From: Pseudomonas sp. PD9R
GTDB lineage: Bacteria > Pseudomonadota > Gammaproteobacteria > Pseudomonadales > Pseudomonadaceae
Direction of reading: 5' to 3'
NCBI RefSeq assembly: GCF_019200975.1
Contig: NZ_JAHTMR010000003.1
Coordinates: 31,639 to 95,638 of the forward strand
DNA length: 64,000 nt
Every line of letters begins with the position of its first letter. Position 1 is the first letter of the stretch. The notes below the pieces were generated by a model. That model saw only the letters and a list, made by a program, of their open reading frames with translations, was not told where the DNA came from and ran no database searches. The translations under genes were made by a program, and so were the position numbers. This document shows, in pieces, positions 16,785 to 24,511 of this stretch.

Positions 16785-17669
16785 ATGCGACGTCTACCCT
16801 CCCTGGCAGCACTCCGAACCTTCGAATGCGCCGCCCGCCACGCGCACTTCGGCCGGGCGGCGGCGGAGTTATGCGTCACTGACAGCGCGGTCAGCCATCA
16901 GATTCGCCAGTTGGAAGAGCAGTTAGGCGTGCCGCTGTTTGTCCGCGAAGGTCGGCAAATTCGCCTGACGATGGCTGCCGGACGCCTGATGCAAAGCCTG
17001 CAACAAGCCTTCGAATTGATCGGTGATGCCTGCGATGAATTGCGCGATCCCTCGTCCCTGGCGGTGTTGCGTTTGGCAGTAACAGCCGAATTGGCGCAAA
17101 AGTGGTTGATGAGCCGACTCACCGATTTCTACGCCCGTTATCCGCACATTACCTTGCACCTCTACGAACAACCGATCGACGCCACTGCGCCGGGGGAAGA
17201 CATCGACCTGGCGATCACCTACGGCACCGGCCCGGTGGACAGCAGTGCGTATTTCGTCCGACCGTTACCGGCGTTGCAGTTCTTCCCGGTGTGCAGCCCC
17301 GGCCTGTTCAACCAAGGCACGCTGAAAACCCCTAAAGACCTCGCGCGCCACTGCCTGCTGCACGACGATCAGGACGGCAAGACCTGGACTGCCTGGCTCA
17401 CCAGCCATGCCGGCGATCAACGCCCCGAGCGGCAACTGTATTTCGCCCACGCCGGGTTGGCGCTGGAGGCTGCGGCGCAGGGGCAGGGCGTTGCGATGGG
17501 CGACAACCTGACGGCGCAGGAAGATTTGCTCAGCGGTCGTCTGGTGCGACCGTTCACCTCCAGCATGACCGCGCTGGGCCAATACGCATTGGTCTGCGAA
17601 CGGGTGCGACTGGAGCGGCCGGCGGTGGCGCAGATGCTGGCATGGTTCAACGATCAGCTGGTCGATTGA
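16785..17669 (+). CDS. LysR-type transcriptional regulator, GcvA-like
   Basis: This 294-residue regulator has an N-terminal winged helix from MRRLPSLAALRTFECAARH, with the GRAAAELCVTDSAVSHQIRQ recognition helix typical of the GcvA/AmpR branch. The C-terminal periplasmic-binding-like effector domain starts near residue 95. Start 16785 was chosen because upstream codons read through the family-B repeat. It lies in the same direction as, and 100 bp upstream of, the agmatine deiminase gene, so it probably controls that gene and the binding-protein gene, perhaps sensing agmatine or a polyamine (inference from context). Confidence 0.9.
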   Translation: MRRLPSLAALRTFECAARHAHFGRAAAELCVTDSAVSHQIRQLEEQLGVPLFVREGRQIRLTMAAGRLMQSLQQAFELIGDACDELRDPSSLAVLRLAVTAELAQKWLMSRLTDFYARYPHITLHLYEQPIDATAPGEDIDLAITYGTGPVDSSAYFVRPLPALQFFPVCSPGLFNQGTLKTPKDLARHCLLHDDQDGKTWTAWLTSHAGDQRPERQLYFAHAGLALEAAAQGQGVAMGDNLTAQEDLLSGRLVRPFTSSMTALGQYALVCERVRLERPAVAQMLAWFNDQLVD

Positions 17670-17769
17670 TGAGTTGAATTCAAGTATTCCGAAATAATCA
17701 TCGTTGGCGAGCAAGTCGCCGACGCCCTTAGCCTGTGGTCATTCCAATCCCCGCTGATGAGGTTTGACC

Positions 17770-18894
17770 ATGGCACGTTCGCTCGACACCACCCCTAAGC
17801 AAGACGGTTTCCGTTTGCCCGGCGAATTCGAAACCAAGTCCGGCTGCTGGCTCGGCTGGCCGGAACGCACTGACGTCTGGCGCAACGGCGCCAAGCCCGC
17901 GCAGAAAGTCTGGGTGCAGATCGTCACCGCAATCTCCATGAGTGAACCGGTCACTGTGTGCGCCTCCGCCGCGCAGTTCGCCACCGCTCGCCGTCAGTTG
18001 CCGGCGCAGGTGCGCGTAGTGGAAATGACCTGCAACGACACCTGGTTCCGCGACAGCGGCCCGTGCTTCGTGGTCAACGACCAGAGCGGTGAGGTGCGCG
18101 GCGTCGACTTCGAATTCAACGCCTACGGCGGCCTGGACGGCGGCTTGTATTACCCGTGGGACAAGGACGATCAGATCGCCAGCAAAATTCTGGAGATCGA
18201 ACGTTTTGACCGTTATCGCGCACCCCTGATTGCCGAACTGGGCGGTATCCAGAGCGACGGCCAGGGCAGCATCCTCACCACCGAACAATGCCTGCTCAAT
18301 CGCAACCGCAACCAGCATCTGGGCAAGGACGAAGTCACTCGCCGCTTGACCGATTACCTTGGCGCCGAGCAAGTCATCTGGCTGCCACGGGGCTGCAAGT
18401 TTGACGAAACCGACGGTCACGTCGACGACCTCGCTTGCTTCGTGCGACCGGGCGAAGTGGTGCTGCAATGGACCGACAACCGCGACGACCCACAGTGGGA
18501 AATCTATCAGGAGGCCTACGATATCCTGCGCAGTACACGCGACAGCCGTGGTCGCGAGTTGATCGTGCATAAACTGCCGCAACCGGATGTGCTGGAGTGG
18601 ACGGCTGAAGAAGCCGAAGGTCTGGATCAGCAAGACAGCACCCACACGCGTCAAGCCGGGACCAAAATCTGCGCCTCGTACATCAACTACTACGCCGGCA
18701 ACACCTCGATCGTAGTGCCGCTGTTTGGCGACCGTAACGATCAGGTAGCGCTGGCGACGCTGGCCGAACTGTTCCCGCAACACAAAATCGTCGGTATCGA
18801 AAACTCCCGGGAAATCCTGCTCGGTGGCGGCAACGTCGCGTGCATCACCATGCCTCAATACGCTGGCACTGCCAGCAACAAAAAAGGAGTTTAA
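17770..18894 (+). CDS. aguA: Agmatine deiminase
   Basis: AguA hydrolyses agmatine to N-carbamoylputrescine and ammonia, the first step of agmatine-to-putrescine conversion. The 374-residue protein shows the family's catalytic set: TWFRDSGP, the Asp-Gly-His segment FDETDGHVDD, and the nucleophilic Cys in LGGGNVACIT near the C-terminus. Start ATG 17770 has GAGG 8 bp upstream; the TTG two codons earlier is less likely. No aguB (N-carbamoylputrescine amidohydrolase) is adjacent, unlike the classical agu operon. This may therefore be a second, paralogous aguA dedicated to uptake-coupled use. The binding-protein gene follows 2 bp downstream. Confidence 0.93.
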   Translation: MARSLDTTPKQDGFRLPGEFETKSGCWLGWPERTDVWRNGAKPAQKVWVQIVTAISMSEPVTVCASAAQFATARRQLPAQVRVVEMTCNDTWFRDSGPCFVVNDQSGEVRGVDFEFNAYGGLDGGLYYPWDKDDQIASKILEIERFDRYRAPLIAELGGIQSDGQGSILTTEQCLLNRNRNQHLGKDEVTRRLTDYLGAEQVIWLPRGCKFDETDGHVDDLACFVRPGEVVLQWTDNRDDPQWEIYQEAYDILRSTRDSRGRELIVHKLPQPDVLEWTAEEAEGLDQQDSTHTRQAGTKICASYINYYAGNTSIVVPLFGDRNDQVALATLAELFPQHKIVGIENSREILLGGGNVACITMPQYAGTASNKKGV

Positions 18895-18896
18895 TC

Positions 18897-19994
18897 ATGG
18901 GCCTGCACAAACTGACTCAAGCGTTATTGCTGGTGCTTGCACCCCTGTGTGTGCAGGCCGCCGACACCGCCAAACCGGTGGTGAACCTGTACATCTGGGG
19001 CGAGTACCTGGCACCGGACACCCTGACCAATTTCGAGAAAAAAACCGGCATCCATGTAGTCGCCGATCACTTCGATTCACTGGAAACCGTCGAGACCAAA
19101 TTGCTCACCGGACGCAGCGGTTACGACCTGGTGTTGACCGCGGGCCAACATCTGTCTCGGGCTATCCAGAGCGGTGCAATCCAGACCGTGGACAAGCAGC
19201 AATTGCCGCACTTTGCCGGTGTCGGCGAGGAGTTCCGCCAGCACATGGCGGTGTTCGATCCGGGCAATCGTTATGCCGGAATCTATGCCTGGGGCACCAC
19301 CGGCGTGGGCTATCAGGAACAAGCGGTCCAGCAGCGCTTGCCCGACGCGCCGACGGACAGTTGGGCAATGCTGTTCGATCCGCAAGTGGTGTCGAAATTC
19401 GCCGATTGCGGGGTCAGCTTGCTCAACGACCCTAACGAAGTGTTCGCGGCGGTCATGAAGTACATGGGCCTGGACATCAATAACCAGAACCTTGATGACC
19501 TCAAGCGCGCCGAGGCGCAACTGGCGAAAATCCGACCTTACATTCGCTACTTCGACAATGACCTGAACATCAGCGACCTGGCCAATGGCAACACCTGCGT
19601 GGCGATGTCGTGGAACGGTAACGTTGCCATTGCTGCCGGTCAGGCCGAGGCGGCGGGCAAGCCGTACAAACTCAGTTACCGAATCCCCAAGGAAGGCACG
19701 TTGATCTGGTTCGATGCGATGGTCATTCCCAAGGATGCGCCGCATCCACAGGCCGGCCTGGCATTGATGGACTACTTGATGACGCCTGAAGTGATGGCGC
19801 CGATCACTGACACGATCCATTACGCCAATGCCATTACGGCGGCGGACAGCTTGATTGATCCGGCGATTCGTAATGATCCGGGGACCTATCCACCGCAAGC
19901 GGTTCGCGCTTCGTTGTACAGCAAGAATGACAATGGCAAGGCGTTCAACCGGGCTTTGATTCGGGCGTTTAGCCGTTTGAAGTCGGGGTTGTGA
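18897..19994 (+). CDS. Polyamine ABC transporter substrate-binding protein (PotF/SpuD-like)
   Basis: This is a 365-residue periplasmic binding protein. A Sec signal peptide (LTQALLLVLAPLCVQA) precedes VVNLYIWGEYLAPDTL, the characteristic PotD/PotF opening with the WxEY segment. Internal YAWGTTGVGY and MSWNGNVAIAAGQA also match polyamine-binding proteins. It should deliver putrescine, agmatine or spermidine to an inner-membrane ABC importer, but no permease or ATPase gene is adjacent, so it must share a transporter encoded elsewhere. The ATG follows AAAAAGGAG and starts 2 bp after aguA, so the two are translated from one transcript. Confidence 0.92.
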   Translation: MGLHKLTQALLLVLAPLCVQAADTAKPVVNLYIWGEYLAPDTLTNFEKKTGIHVVADHFDSLETVETKLLTGRSGYDLVLTAGQHLSRAIQSGAIQTVDKQQLPHFAGVGEEFRQHMAVFDPGNRYAGIYAWGTTGVGYQEQAVQQRLPDAPTDSWAMLFDPQVVSKFADCGVSLLNDPNEVFAAVMKYMGLDINNQNLDDLKRAEAQLAKIRPYIRYFDNDLNISDLANGNTCVAMSWNGNVAIAAGQAEAAGKPYKLSYRIPKEGTLIWFDAMVIPKDAPHPQAGLALMDYLMTPEVMAPITDTIHYANAITAADSLIDPAIRNDPGTYPPQAVRASLYSKNDNGKAFNRALIRAFSRLKSGL

Positions 19995-20029
19995 TCGGCC
20001 TCGGTTGATGTGTTGAACGAAACGACACC

Positions 20030-20095
20030 TTCGCGGGCAAGCCTCGCTCCTACAGACGGCGGAGATCCTGTAGGAGCGAGGCTTGCCCGCGAAGA
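20030..20095. repeat. REP doublet, family A variant
   Basis: TTCGCGGGCAAGCCTCGCTC and CTAC, then after only ~17 bp the inverted GTAGGAGCGAGGCTTGCCCG and CGAA. It lies between two convergent genes, and the two arms could fold into one long hairpin. Confidence 0.92.
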
Positions 20096-20108
20096 ACGAT
20101 AACGCGGT

Positions 20109-20726
20109 CTATTTGCCCGTCATCCGCCACAAATACCAGGCCGCCACCGTCCGATAAGGACGCCAAGCCAACCCAAGCTCAATCATCTGCTTGCGAGTCG
20201 GCTGTACCTCCAGCCCCTTAAGCCGCCGATAACCCTCCCGCACCCCAAAGTCATCGGCCGGCAAGATGTCCGGCCGTTCCAGGCTGTAGATCAACAGCAT
20301 CTCCACGGTCCAGCGCCCCACGCCGCGCAGGGTGACCAGTCGCTCGATGAGCGCTTCATCGTCCATGGCCAGCGCCGTGGCGTAATCCGGCACCACGCCA
20401 TCCAGGGTCGCCTGGGCGACGCCCTGAATAGTTGCAATCTTGCTGGCGGAAAAACCGCAACTGCGCAGTCGATCGAAGTCGGTGGCGACGATTTGCTCGG
20501 GCCTCGGAAACGCACTCGACGGATACAACGCCAACAAGCGGCCGACAATCGCATCCCCGGCCCGCGCATGCAGTTGTTGGTAGGCAATCGCCCGCACCAG
20601 CGATTCATAAGGATCGCGCGCGGCGTGAGGCTGATGCAGGCACGGGCCGACGGTAGCGATATGTCGATGCCAGTCATCATCGAGCGACGACAAAAACTCG
20701 GTGGCGGGCCGATAGCTGTCAGGCAT
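20109..20726 (-). CDS. DNA-3-methyladenine glycosylase II family (AlkA-like)
   Basis: This 205-residue HhH-GPD base-excision glycosylase removes alkylated purines such as 3-methyladenine. The helix-hairpin-helix LVTLRGVGRWTVEMLLIYSL is followed by the catalytic Asp in ILPADDFGVREG. It lacks the N-terminal domain of E. coli AlkA (282 residues), like the shorter bacterial and yeast MAG-type enzymes. It is the last gene of a three-gene leftward operon with ada and a PEP-mutase-like gene, starting 4 bp after the latter, so it is probably induced with the Ada response. Confidence 0.92.
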   Translation of the reverse strand: MPDSYRPATEFLSSLDDDWHRHIATVGPCLHQPHAARDPYESLVRAIAYQQLHARAGDAIVGRLLALYPSSAFPRPEQIVATDFDRLRSCGFSASKIATIQGVAQATLDGVVPDYATALAMDDEALIERLVTLRGVGRWTVEMLLIYSLERPDILPADDFGVREGYRRLKGLEVQPTRKQMIELGLAWRPYRTVAAWYLWRMTGK

Positions 20727-20730
20727 GGGT

Positions 20731-21543
20731 TCAGGCTTTTTCCGACGGTTGCAGTAACGCGTTCACTTCGCCATAAGTGAAAGCCTTGAGGTCGTGGCTG
20801 TCGAGCTTGCCGGTCTGCAGAAAGCTTTTGGTCAACGCCGCCATGGCGCCATACATAAACTCGGCGATGCCCGAGCCGGCGCTAAGACGGCGCACGCCCA
20901 ACGCTTTCAATGCTTCGGGGGACGGCAGGCCGGGGAAACCGAGCACATTCAACGGCAACGTCGTGCCCTGGCACAGCGCCGCGATTTCGTATTCCGCCGT
21001 AACGCCCGCCGCGAACAAGCCATTGGCACCCGCCGCCTGATACAACGCAGCGCGCTTGAGGGTTTCTGCCACGCGATCTTCGGCGGGCACCAGGCCTCGC
21101 AAATACACATCAGTGCGCGCATTGATAAACAGGTTGACCTGGCGGCGATTGGCGACCTCGCGAGCGGTTGCAATCTTGCGTACCAGCAACTCCGGCGCAG
21201 AGCTGCCGTCTTCGATGTTGATCCCGACGGCACCGGCGGCGATCACCGCCTCAACCACCTCGGCAACCCGCGTCAGGTCATCGGAGTAACCGGCCTCGAT
21301 ATCCACCGTCAGCGGCACCGAGATCACCCGGGCAATGGATTCGACCGTTGAGACCAAGCGTTCAAGGGGCAGGGCGTTGCCATCTGGATAACCGTGAAGC
21401 CAGGCCACTGACGCGCTGCTGGTCGCTACAGCCTTGCAGCCCAACTGCTCAACAATCCGCGCACCGGCGGCGTCGGCGACGTTGGTGAGAATCAGCAAAC
21501 CGTCCTGATGCAGTTGGTGCAATTGATTGTCGAGCCTGTCCAT
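20731..21543 (-). CDS. Isocitrate lyase/PEP mutase family protein
   Basis: This is a 270-residue TIM-barrel enzyme of the isocitrate lyase/phosphoenolpyruvate mutase superfamily. Visible landmarks are the metal-binding VDIEAGYSDD segment, GINIEDGS and INARTDVYLRG. The usual catalytic KRCGH-type loop of isocitrate lyase is absent, so it is not an isocitrate lyase. Members of this subgroup cleave or rearrange small 2-oxo or 2-hydroxy acids; the reaction here is unknown. It lies between ada (33 bp upstream) and alkA (4 bp downstream), an odd place for a metabolic enzyme. Confidence 0.85.
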   Translation of the reverse strand: MDRLDNQLHQLHQDGLLILTNVADAAGARIVEQLGCKAVATSSASVAWLHGYPDGNALPLERLVSTVESIARVISVPLTVDIEAGYSDDLTRVAEVVEAVIAAGAVGINIEDGSSAPELLVRKIATAREVANRRQVNLFINARTDVYLRGLVPAEDRVAETLKRAALYQAAGANGLFAAGVTAEYEIAALCQGTTLPLNVLGFPGLPSPEALKALGVRRLSAGSGIAEFMYGAMAALTKSFLQTGKLDSHDLKAFTYGEVNALLQPSEKA

Positions 21544-21576
21544 CGAGCTTCCTTCCTTATGAAAAACATGGGTGGG

Positions 21577-22659
21577 TCAGAATGCGAGTTGTTGGGTGAT
21601 CTGCACCGCTGCGTTTTCCAGCCTGAGCAGGAACGCCTTGCGCGGCTGTCCTCCACCATAGCCCGTCAGTGAGCCGTCTGCACCGATCACCCGGTGGCAG
21701 GGCAGGACGATCGAAATGCGGTTGTGCCCGTTGGCCAGACCTACCGCGCGACTGGCGCCGGGCTTGCCCAGTCTGGCCGCGATGGTTCCGTAGGTGGTCG
21801 TCTGGCCATAAGGAATGGTCGCCAGTTCGGCCCAGACCTGACGAGAGAACTCACTGCCGGGCAAATGCAGCGCCACCTTGAATTCGGTCAGTTTGCCGGC
21901 GAAATACTGCGCCAGTTCCTCTTCGATTTGCTGCAAATGGCGATTGTCTCCGGGCGCCACGGCATAGCCGTAATGGTTCTGCAGCGTTTCGACTTCCCGG
22001 GTCAGCGCCGGCCGGTCGAGGAACTCCAGCAACACCAGTCCGCGACGCTCGGCCATAGCAATCATCGGGCCGAGCGGCGTGGTCAGTCGGGCGAACAGCA
22101 AGGGCTCACTGTTGCCGACGCGACCAGGAGTAATGTGGAAGGATTTTTGAAAGGCGTCGCGAAAACCGCTCAAGGACTCGTAACCAGAGTCGAACGCAGC
22201 GCTGTCGATGGAGTCGCCCTGCTTGATACCGCCCAACGCCATGCCCAGGCGCCGTGTGCGCAACCACGCGTGAAAGGTCATGCCGAAATGCTGCTTGAAC
22301 CAGCGGCGTAATTTCAGCGGCTCGATGCCCACGGCCAGCAACTGGGCATCGGTCCAGCGCTGCTCGGGGTCGGCGTCTACCGACTTGAGCAGTTTCTGCA
22401 CCCAGTCTGGCGCGATGGCTGCGGCGTCCAGCGGCTTGCAGCGCAGGCAGGCGCGGTAGCCCGCCGACAGGCACTCATCGGCGTGGGCGAAGAATTCGAC
22501 GTTCTCCGGCTTCGGTTTGCGCGCCGTGCAGCTCGGTCGGCAGAAAATCCCGGTGGTCCTGACCGCAGTAAAAAACACCCCCTCGTAGGCGGTGTCTCGT
22601 TCAAGCATGGCGCGAACCATCTCGGCGTGCGGCGGAAGTAGCGTGCTTTGTAAGTTCAT
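21577..22659 (-). CDS. ada: Bifunctional Ada: AraC-type activator and O6-methylguanine-DNA methyltransferase
   Basis: This 360-residue Ada protein repairs methylphosphotriesters and O6-methylguanine by suicidal methyl transfer and activates its own regulon. The N-terminal zinc site uses Cys40, Cys44, Cys71 and Cys74 (FCRPSC...CLRC). The AraC-like DNA-binding region is around residues 95-185. The C-terminal methyltransferase carries the active-site motif VLPCHRVIG, preceded by SRAVGLANGHN. Start ATG 22659 gives MNLQSTLLPP; the longer frame to 22965 reads through repeat DNA and is rejected. It heads the ada–PEP-mutase-like–alkA operon, a compact alkylation-damage unit. Confidence 0.95.
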   Translation of the reverse strand: MNLQSTLLPPHAEMVRAMLERDTAYEGVFFTAVRTTGIFCRPSCTARKPKPENVEFFAHADECLSAGYRACLRCKPLDAAAIAPDWVQKLLKSVDADPEQRWTDAQLLAVGIEPLKLRRWFKQHFGMTFHAWLRTRRLGMALGGIKQGDSIDSAAFDSGYESLSGFRDAFQKSFHITPGRVGNSEPLLFARLTTPLGPMIAMAERRGLVLLEFLDRPALTREVETLQNHYGYAVAPGDNRHLQQIEEELAQYFAGKLTEFKVALHLPGSEFSRQVWAELATIPYGQTTTYGTIAARLGKPGASRAVGLANGHNRISIVLPCHRVIGADGSLTGYGGGQPRKAFLLRLENAAVQITQQLAF

Positions 22660-22727
22660 GGGCCCAGCATAGAACGCGACATGGGCAGCCTCCACCGGAA
22701 AATCGACAGAGAATTCCACCGCTCCCC

Positions 22728-22806
22728 GTAGGAGCTGCCGAAGGTTGCGATATTTTGAATTTTTTAAGATCAAAATTAAAAGATCGCAGCCTGCGGCGGC
22801 TTCTAC
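22728..22806. repeat. Family-B repeat doublet
   Basis: GTAGGAGCTGCCGAAGGTTGCGAT and the inverted GATCGCAGCCTGCGGCGGCTTCTAC are separated by ~30 bp of AT-rich DNA. The doublet lies between the LysE stop and the ada promoter region. Confidence 0.88.
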
Positions 22807-22813
22807 ATGAGGT

Positions 22814-23434
22814 TCAGGCGCGGCGGGCCAGGAGCAGCACCGAAGCCGCCGCCGACAGCAACCCCGCGCAGCAGCGATTGAAAAACCGTTTGCCCGAAGG
22901 CTTGGCGAACCAGCGGCGCATGTGCAAACCCATATAGGCATAGGCCGCAATGGCGATCCATTCAAGTATCAGGAACAGTGCGCCCAACACCGCGAATTGC
23001 GGCGTGATGGCGCGGGTCGAGTCGACGAATTGCGGCAGGAACGCGGTGAAAATCAGGATGGCTTTCGGGTTGCCCGCCGCCACCAGAAACTCTTGCCGGG
23101 CCAGCGCCAACAGCCCAACGGGCGCGCCGGTTACCACGTCCTCCACGCCAGGGTCGGCGCGCCACAATTGCCACGCAAGACAGAACAAATACGCTGCACC
23201 CAGAATCTTGATCCCGTAGAACAGCAACGCCGAGGTTTGCAGCACCACCGCCAGACCCGCCGAGGCGAGGGCGATCATCCCGGCGAATGCCAGCAAGCGA
23301 CCGACACCGGCCAGGCACGCGGTGCGGTAGCCATAGCGCGTCGAATTGCTCACCGACAGCAGGTTGTTCGGGCCCGGCGCCATATTCAGGGCGAAACAGG
23401 CCGGGAGAAAAAGGGAGAGGGTGGCGAGGTCCAT
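22814..23434 (-). CDS. LysE/RhtB family amino acid exporter
   Basis: This 206-residue inner-membrane protein has about six hydrophobic segments. The N-terminal NMAPGPNNLL is the family signature (xPGPN), and the central GNPKAILIFTAFLPQF is the conserved second repeat element. Family members export amino acids such as homoserine, threonine or lysine; the substrate here is not defined. Start ATG 23434 (MDLATLSLFLPACF) has GGAG upstream. The longer frame to 23470 is rejected. It lies 91 bp downstream of the EamA gene in the same direction. Confidence 0.9.
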   Translation of the reverse strand: MDLATLSLFLPACFALNMAPGPNNLLSVSNSTRYGYRTACLAGVGRLLAFAGMIALASAGLAVVLQTSALLFYGIKILGAAYLFCLAWQLWRADPGVEDVVTGAPVGLLALARQEFLVAAGNPKAILIFTAFLPQFVDSTRAITPQFAVLGALFLILEWIAIAAYAYMGLHMRRWFAKPSGKRFFNRCCAGLLSAAASVLLLARRA

Positions 23435-23525
23435 GATCGGCTCCAGTAGCGAGAGCCATATTTTTATCACAGCCTTCGCTTGGCCTGCCCCGTACAGTCA
23501 TCGACCTAAAGCGCCGTAGCAGTGG

Positions 23526-24422
23526 CTACCGCGAGAATTTTTTTGCCCCGGCCACGCAGAGGATCACGGCGACGGTCACCACGAGCATGCCGATGCTGAC
23601 GTGTTCATGCAGCACGGTGGCCGCCAGTGTCAGACCGAAAAACGGCTGTAGCAATTGCAGTTGGCCGACGGCGGCAATTCCGCCTTGGGCCAGCCCGCGA
23701 TACCAAAACACAAAACCAATCAGCATGCTGAACAGCGACACATAAGCGAGGCTGAACCAGGCTGGCGTGCTGATGTGGGCGAAGGTCGCGGGCATCCGCC
23801 ACCAGGCCGATATCGCCATGAACGGCAGCGCCAGCACCAGCGCCCAGGAAATCACCTGCCAGCCGCCGAGGGTTCGCGACAGCTTCGCCCCTTCGGCGTA
23901 ACCGAGGCCGCAGGCCAGGATCGCCAGCAGCATCAACAGGTCGCCTTGCACAGAAGCGGTCAGGCCTTGGGAAGCGGCAAAGCCGACCACAAGTAGGCTG
24001 CCCAGCACTGAGAACAGCCAGAACACCGGCCGCGGCCGCTCGCCACCGCGCAAGACGCCAAACACAGCTGTCGCGAGCGGCAGCAGGCCGACGAAGACAA
24101 TGGAGTGCGCGGATGTCACGTATTGCAGCGCCAAGGCGGTCAGCAGCGGAAACCCGACAACCACCCCCAGTGCGACGATGACCAAGGGCACAAGCTGGCT
24201 GCGCGCAGGTGGTTTTTCCCTGAACAGCAGCAGAAGGCACAGCGCCAGAATCGCAGCGAGGGTCGCGCGGGTCACGGTCAGGAAAACCGGATCGAACTCC
24301 AGCACGGCAACTCGTGTAGCAGGCAGTGAGCCGCTGAAAATGATCACGCCGATCAGGCCATTGATCCAGCCGCTGGCGTGGCTTTCCAGCGTCCGGTGTT
24401 GCAGGTTTGAAGTCCGCTCCAT
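23526..24422 (-). CDS. EamA/DMT family transporter
   Basis: This 298-residue inner-membrane protein contains ten hydrophobic stretches arranged as two EamA repeats, the standard drug/metabolite transporter layout. The first repeat contains FSGSLPATRVAV, and the second ends with QLLQPFFGLTLAATVLHEHV, a typical EamA C-terminal motif. It probably exports a small metabolite or amino acid. It is divergent from the MocR regulator at 24512. The intergenic region holds an inverted repeat, so it is likely under that regulator's control. Start ATG 24422 (MERTSNLQHR) was preferred over the upstream option at 24482, which lies inside the operator region. Confidence 0.88.
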   Translation of the reverse strand: MERTSNLQHRTLESHASGWINGLIGVIIFSGSLPATRVAVLEFDPVFLTVTRATLAAILALCLLLLFREKPPARSQLVPLVIVALGVVVGFPLLTALALQYVTSAHSIVFVGLLPLATAVFGVLRGGERPRPVFWLFSVLGSLLVVGFAASQGLTASVQGDLLMLLAILACGLGYAEGAKLSRTLGGWQVISWALVLALPFMAISAWWRMPATFAHISTPAWFSLAYVSLFSMLIGFVFWYRGLAQGGIAAVGQLQLLQPFFGLTLAATVLHEHVSIGMLVVTVAVILCVAGAKKFSR

Positions 24423-24470
24423 TTCGCTCACGCTCAAAGTCTGGTTGCAAGAAAGCCATCGTATGGCTGA

Positions 24471-24503
24471 GTATCGGTACAATCAAAAAATTGTCATGGA
24501 TAC
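24471..24503. promoter_or_regulatory. Probable MocR-type operator/promoter between eamA-like and regulator genes
   Basis: GTATC (24471-24475) pairs with GATAC (24499-24503), and the inner ACAAT (24479-24483) with ATTGT (24490-24494), around a CAAAAA spacer. The site lies 8 bp before the regulator's ATG and 48 bp from the divergent transporter start. MocR regulators commonly act on such divergent promoters. Binding is inferred. Confidence 0.5.
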
Positions 24504-24511
24504 ACCTCGAC

